A stretch of DNA of 64,000 bases from Gnetum montanum (Eukaryota; Streptophyta; Gnetopsida; Gnetales; Gnetaceae): the NCBI GenBank assembly GCA_015680685.1, contig MNCI01021446.1:1-64000 (forward strand), read 5' to 3'. The position numbers and the translations under genes were made by a program. The notes under the pieces were generated by a model. That model worked only from the letters and a program-made list of their open reading frames with translations, did no database searches and was not told the DNA's origin. Position 1 is the first letter of the stretch. Each line of letters begins with the position of its first letter. This document shows positions 59,450 to 64,000 of the stretch, piece by piece.

Positions 59450-60318
59450 TGATGAGACGCGATTCGCATAAGTCACGATATCACGTATGTGATATCGCAG
59501 CCATCGTGATATCGCATCCCATGCGATATCACATACACGATATCACGGTCCACCACCATATCTATAAATAAGAGGTAGCACTCCCCTTATTTTTCATCTT
59601 GCTCTAGAAGTAGGGAAACTTTGGTAGTTTGATCACTCCAAAGATAGATTTTTTTCCATGTGCCCGTAGTAGGAGTCCTAAAGTGAACGGATCTCTATTC
59701 GAGCAACATTGTACCTGAACACAAGTTGTGTATGGAAATAAAGATGAGCTTTTTGGATAAACCTTGCAGTGCATGGAATAGAATTTTATTTATTGTTCTC
59801 TCTCACCCTTAAACTCCTAGATTGTGGAATGAGTATGACTTGATTACGAGCATCCATAGATGTGTACGGATAATCAAGGAATTGGCTGCTCATCGCATGC
59901 GATATGAGTACGACTTGATTACAAGCATCTAGTGTGACTACTTGGTAACCAAGTGGCGTATTCAGGATCTACGCTTGGTAATCCTAGTGGTAGTCCCAGA
60001 TGTGTACGGTTAGTCAAGGAATCGGCTGCTCATCGCACTTAGGCTAGATAGATTCTCTCAACCCTTTCCTCCTAGTTAGGTGCCTCAGTACAACCACTTC
60101 GAGCATGTGCGTTATGCGTGGTGATCCCAGTAACGATTAGCGTTTGGTAGCCGTGGTTGCATAGTTCAGGGTGTGTACGATAAGTNAGGAAGACAACGAA
60201 TGATTAACCCCAAGTGTTCCATGGGACGTGTAGGTACTTAGTCTGCAGATTTCGACTAGATCACGTGTGCTACGCTCGTTTCGTATGGTTGAGTGTAGGG
60301 ATACCTCGCCACTCATCA
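59450..60318 (+). repeat. E3 3' LTR with N junction
   Basis: Starts TGATGAG, ends CTCATCA. Up to 60185 it differs from the 5' LTR at roughly 1 in 11 positions. After the N at 60186, 164 bp of the LTR are missing and the rest is almost identical to the 5' copy. Confidence 0.8.
59563..59570 (+). promoter_or_regulatory. TATA box in E3 3' LTR
   Basis: TATAAATA, as in the 5' copy. Confidence 0.55.
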
Positions 60319-60347
60319 TTGGCATCGTTGCCAAGGACTAAGTGTTT
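60319..60347 (+). other. Extra PBS copy after the E3 3' LTR
   Basis: 29 bases that match 54019-54047 (LTR-adjacent PBS and leader) with one difference. A 3' LTR should not be followed by a PBS, so this stretch derives from a 5' end of the same family or from misassembly. Confidence 0.8.
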
Positions 60348-60355
60348 GGCCAAAT

Positions 60356-60900
60356 TTGGTGGTCTTTTAGCTATTTGATGACTGCTGCATATAGACACCT
60401 TTGAATATCAATTTCTAGTGTACATTCCTTGCATGCAGAGATGGATGCTCATTTCATTGCCCAAAGTTTCTATAGATAATTACACCTTGTATCACTGTAT
60501 GTGATGCATGGAACTCACTTCTTCTCAATCTTTCTGAATGCATTTTCTTTGGATATTTCTAGGGAAAGATCTCTGATGCCCATCCTTATATCAACGGTGC
60601 TTAGCCATGCCCTTCCCATGATGATTGGGAAGTCCCCTTTGTAGTTCTTCACTTTGATCACTAGGAAATTAGTAGGATAATACCACCCATAGATAGTGAT
60701 CACAATATCTTATACTAATCCCAACAATGATGGATTGGTGTGCCAATTCTAATATGATATTGCTCTTCTTTAAAGGAGACAAGTTCCAGGTAGTATACAT
60801 TTCACGATAAATTAGATTGACACTAAAACCTGAGTCAAGAAGAGCTTTACATGGTCTGTTCCTAGCAATCTGCAAATAGATTAGAGGACTCCTAGGATCT
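60356..60900 (-). pseudogene. E0 protease region
   Basis: Minus-strand pieces 60875-60669 (KALLDSGFSVNLIYREMY, active site DSG kept) and 60703-60515 (FPIIMGRAWLSTVD) align with the E3 protease. The right edge of the E2/E3 insertion lies at about 60348-60356. Confidence 0.82.
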
Positions 60901-63423
60901 ACTAACTTCCTAGAAAGGTTTCCAACAAGGGGACTTGTAGGAATTTTGATATAAAGGAAGATATAGAAATAGAGTTGTAAATTGCATGTGTATTTAAGGG
61001 CTTAGGTGGACTACATGGTTGGAAGAAAGATCTTTTCTTTAATTAAGTATCCAAACCACTTGGTTGATGAACCAGGTGTAGATTAATTATCCTGGTAGCA
61101 TTGCATTATTGTAGTTGTGCTAGGAGTTTACCCTACATAGGTAGAGTAGGTGGTAGCTACGTAGTTGGAGAAGGAAGATGTGTGGGAATAGGAGAAAAAT
61201 AAGAGTAAGAGGTGGTATCCCTTCTTACATGTGGAGAATGAGTTCAATAATAATTAGAAGAATGATCATGAGATTAAAAAGCAGAAATGTGACTAGAGGA
61301 GTCACGTGGAGACAAGGGTTGCTGAATGTACTACCCCTATGGATCAGGTTGTCTGTAAGGGTATTGTTACCTTGGTGGTGCCCACATCCATGACTGTGGT
61401 TGTTCCCACTATTGATATTGCTCATATGGTTGCGATGGAGTTCCACTTGGATAATACTATTGTGGCTAATGGAACTGCCTAGAATTATCTTGAGGATAAG
61501 GTAATCTTTTGGATGTTTGCTTTTGTGTTAGTCATGGATTGAAAGCATACATCCCAGACTCCTATAAGTGTGATACTATGGGGTAACATCTCTTAGGATG
61601 TTCATATTGGAAGATGTCACATCCACCATCATTATCTGATTCACTTTCCAAAAATTATTCTATTGCAAAAATCTTACCCTTACTTTTTTGATAGGCACAT
61701 TCAACTTCCTTATGCCTCCTACGCTCACGATCACTACCTCGTTCTTTGGACTCTTCAGAAATTTTTAGGACAACTTGAAATCTACTATCCATGGAGTCTC
61801 ATAACTGATCAACCTTGGTCATAATTTGAAATTGAAATTTTTGAAGTAGCAATGCTTTCCTATTCTTCACCTCATAAAGTGTTGATTCTTCCTCACTATC
61901 ACAAAATTGAACCTCCCTCTTTCAGATGGAAGGATCATGGTTATATTCTTTTGCACTTTCTTGTTTTCTTAATTCATCTTCCTCTTTAGCCACTTGCTCA
62001 ATCAACCTTTGGATCTAATGGATGCTTAATTTTGATAGTTGCCCTTGGGCATAGATGCCAATGGTTTTCCTTATTTCAAATTAAAGCCCATCTACAATGT
62101 GGTAAAGCTGATCTAGTTAAGAATAACCATGGTCAAGACATCTATGCATTAAGGAAGAGTATTGATCAATGGTAGCATCCAAGGGTTTGTGTGTTCCTTG
62201 TTTCCATCCTTGGATGTATCTTCTAAAGTTGGACACTTTAGAGTATGTTTGATATTTGGCATTGAACAATTCAAGCATTGTACTCCATCTTCTAATAGAT
62301 TCTGGTTCTAAGGACTGGTACTAGTTTTCTGCCTCTCTAATGAGTGTCCATGGGAACAACTTAAGATTTTTCTACTCCTTCTTTATCTTTTGCAAGGCAC
62401 ATGCATCTTGAAAATATTGGAAATGGTTCTATAGATCTAAGTTATATTCCCCTTCAAACCTAGGATATTGTTCATAGCTAGCCTCTTGATTTGACTATCC
62501 TTCACATGCCTTGTTGGAATTTGTACTACCTTTGCAATGTTTAGCATACTTTGGATAGCAAGAAAAGGCTTATCAAGGCCTTGATTTTGGTTCCTATAAT
62601 GCCTTCTACTGTCCTTTCATTCATGGTGTTACATCTTTCTTAAATGCTCACACTCTTGGTCTTCCCTTGCCTAATGATCCCTTCAATCATTTCGGTCTCG
62701 TCAATCACCTCCATCATGGTCATGCCCTCTATGATTACGAGAAAAGCTAGAAGAAGAAGAGGATGATGATGAAGGTGAAGAGGAAGGACGACTAGTACCA
62801 TCACAATGCCTACTACCACCTCTTTAATGATCGTAACCATGATTACGACCTTGTTTCTTGTCTGCATCCCTACCTTGACTTGCCTCTTTGGATTCTTCTT
62901 TGTCATTGGATCCATTTTTACCAAAACCAAGATTGTGAATCATGGACTGCAAGTTCTGGTTTTGACCTCCTTCATTGAAGTCAAAGAGAGGAATTTCACT
63001 GAATGGAAAACCCCCCAAAGAAGGATTCTCCACCATCTTTTTGTTACAATAGGAGTGGGGAATCATTAAATCCTTTTCCTTCGTAGATTCATAACATTAT
63101 TCTAATTGGTGATCCCTAAGACATGCCTCAGTGGGATGATAATCCCTGGCATCACTATCCTACATCACATACTCAGCATGAAGTCCTTGGAGACCCCATC
63201 ATATAAGCATTTATTAGAGCATTGTAGGAATGGATCAATCGGGCGAGAACACATTATTATCCTCCATGTCACGCCACCATAGCTATTCATCCTAGTGTAG
63301 GATGAAGGTGAAATTTGGTACATACTCATCAAGATGAGCATATACCACTCAGTATTGTTAAGGCATTGGCAAGTGTACTTCATCAAAATTGGGTGGAGAA
63401 TCACTCCTATGAGGAGAAGACAT
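60900..63423 (-). pseudogene. E0 gag (decayed)
   Basis: It begins at ATG 63423 (MSSP... in line with E3 MSSS...). 63461-63165 and 63066-62824 align with the E3 N-terminal and Ser/His/Lys-rich regions. 62500-62200 aligns with the E3 gag core (55130-55380) in broken frames, and 61500-61050 with the Pro/Gln-rich linker. Unlike E3, the frame is disrupted by indels. Confidence 0.78.
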
Positions 63424-63563
63424 TTTATGTTAGAGAATAAAAATGCAGTGTGCTTCTTCAAATTGTTGTAATAATCTTAAAATGTGATATGACTCTAAGG
63501 TTCATTTCAATGATTTGAATCATTTTTACTAAGTCCTAGATAGTGCATGACATAGCCAAAAAT

Positions 63564-63583
63564 GTCCTTGGAAATGGTGTCAC
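63564..63583 (-). other. E0 primer binding site
   Basis: Minus-strand TGACACCATTTCCAAGGACA, a decayed version of the E3 PBS, one step inside the 5' LTR. Confidence 0.65.
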
Positions 63584-64000
63584 TGATGAGTAGTGAGGTA
63601 TCCCAACACCCAACCGTATGAATCACTAAGGCATTCACAAGCGATATGGTCGAATTCCATGGACCTATAATTCTCTAGTGCACAAATTCTCTAGCAAGTG
63701 AAAGGGGCATTGAGAACATTCTTTGTCTTCCTAAATACACTTGTGAAGCTCAAGGATATGGTTTAAGTGTAACTGAGGCACATGATTTTTATTATTTTTA
63801 TGTTTTATAAATTTAATTACCTACAACAAGAATGAAAGATAGAGTAATTTAAGATCTAGTTTATCTACTACCTAACTAGCCTAACACAAGTACCTGTTCC
63901 CACTTTTCAAACACGTATGCAACATGTATAGCGCTGCTAGGCTACCAAACGTTAAGTATTTCTGGGTTACCAAGTGCTACATGTATGCTCAAGGTGGTCA
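63584..64000 (-). repeat. E0 5' LTR (cut by the window end)
   Basis: TGATGAG at 63584, followed by 417 bp aligning with 535-955, including the shared 'ggctaccaaa(t/c)gttaagt' and 'gggttaccaagtgctacatg' blocks. About half of the LTR lies beyond the window. Confidence 0.88.

Larger units (their letters stand above)
52983..60318 (+). mobile_element. E3: non-autonomous Athila-like element with gag-protease only
   Basis: Plus strand: 5' LTR 52983-54018, PBS 54020-54037, one continuous gag-protease frame 54163-57297, 3' UTR, PPT 59438-59449 and 3' LTR 59450-60318 containing one N. RT and integrase are absent: the sequence passes from the protease region (about 57300) to the post-integrase region (about 57460) found in E0. 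The terminal repeat TGATGAG...CTCATCA and PBS match E0, the likely type of enzyme donor. The left flank is TACAT; no matching right flank exists because the right junction is abnormal. Confidence 0.88.
535..64000 (-). mobile_element. E0: Athila-like Ty3/gypsy retrotransposon (outermost host of the nest)
   Basis: Read on the minus strand, the order is 5' LTR (63584 to beyond the window), PBS, gag, protease, RT, RNase H, integrase, long 3' UTR, PPT and 3' LTR (535-1391). The RT has an FMDD catalytic motif and the integrase an IWGIDFMG block, both typical of Athila. The PBS resembles the 3' end of tRNA-Asp, the usual Athila primer. The body is split by E1 (4971-22450) and by E2 with E3 and E4 (23977 to about 60347). 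Removing these inserts leaves a colinear element of normal gene order. The two LTRs differ at very roughly one base in seven, so the element is old. The five bases before the 3' LTR are AGTTG; the matching duplication lies outside the window. Confidence 0.85.

Overview
Sequence type. The window looks like non-genic chromatin from a large-genome land plant; a gymnosperm would fit, but that is inference. I see no intact host gene, tRNA, rRNA or bacterial-type feature. Almost every base belongs to LTR retrotransposons inserted into one another. Coding regions are decayed: frames are often kept but broken by stop codons, mostly TAG. All coordinates and similarities come from reading and hand alignment.

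Layout. E0 is an Athila-like Ty3/gypsy element on the minus strand and spans nearly the whole window. Its 3' LTR is 535-1391, its 3' UTR 1392-3440, integrase 3440-4965, RT/RNase H 22456-23976, gag-protease 60356-63423, PBS about 63564-63583, and its 5' LTR starts at 63584 and runs off the window. E1 (4971-22450, minus, Tat-like) sits in the E0 RNase H with a perfect TGGGC target duplication. E2 (from 23977, minus, Tat-like) sits between E0 RT and protease; its 5' LTR begins at 51981 and is cut at 52983. E3 (52983-60318, plus, Athila-like, no RT or integrase) is inserted in that E2 LTR. E4 (36529-44386, plus, Tat-like, no RT or integrase) is inserted inside E2. A further unidentified segment (about 47053-49600, including an 800-base assembly gap) interrupts E2 gag-protease. 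Positions 1-534 hold a plus-strand remnant of another Athila-like element.

Most unusual content. In both E1 and E2 the spacer between protease and RT carries an intron-containing gene on the opposite strand, with its own TATA box and homologous exons (E1 12719-17653; E2 31629-44697, split by E4). I do not recognise the protein. The gene, the RT-integrase block and the 3' UTR are separated by arrays of short hairpin units whose 4-bp stems change in a compensatory way (GGTC/GACC, AGTC/GACT, GGCC/GGCC) around a loop of about 6 nt. The same units occur in E4, including inside its gag.

How the parts relate. E1 and E2 are decayed autonomous-type elements (gag, protease, RT, two RNase H-like segments, integrase). 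E4 and E3 retain only gag-protease and would have needed RT and integrase from relatives such as E1/E2 and E0. The U3 regions of E1-E4 carry palindrome clusters, family-specific in sequence, upstream of a TATA box.
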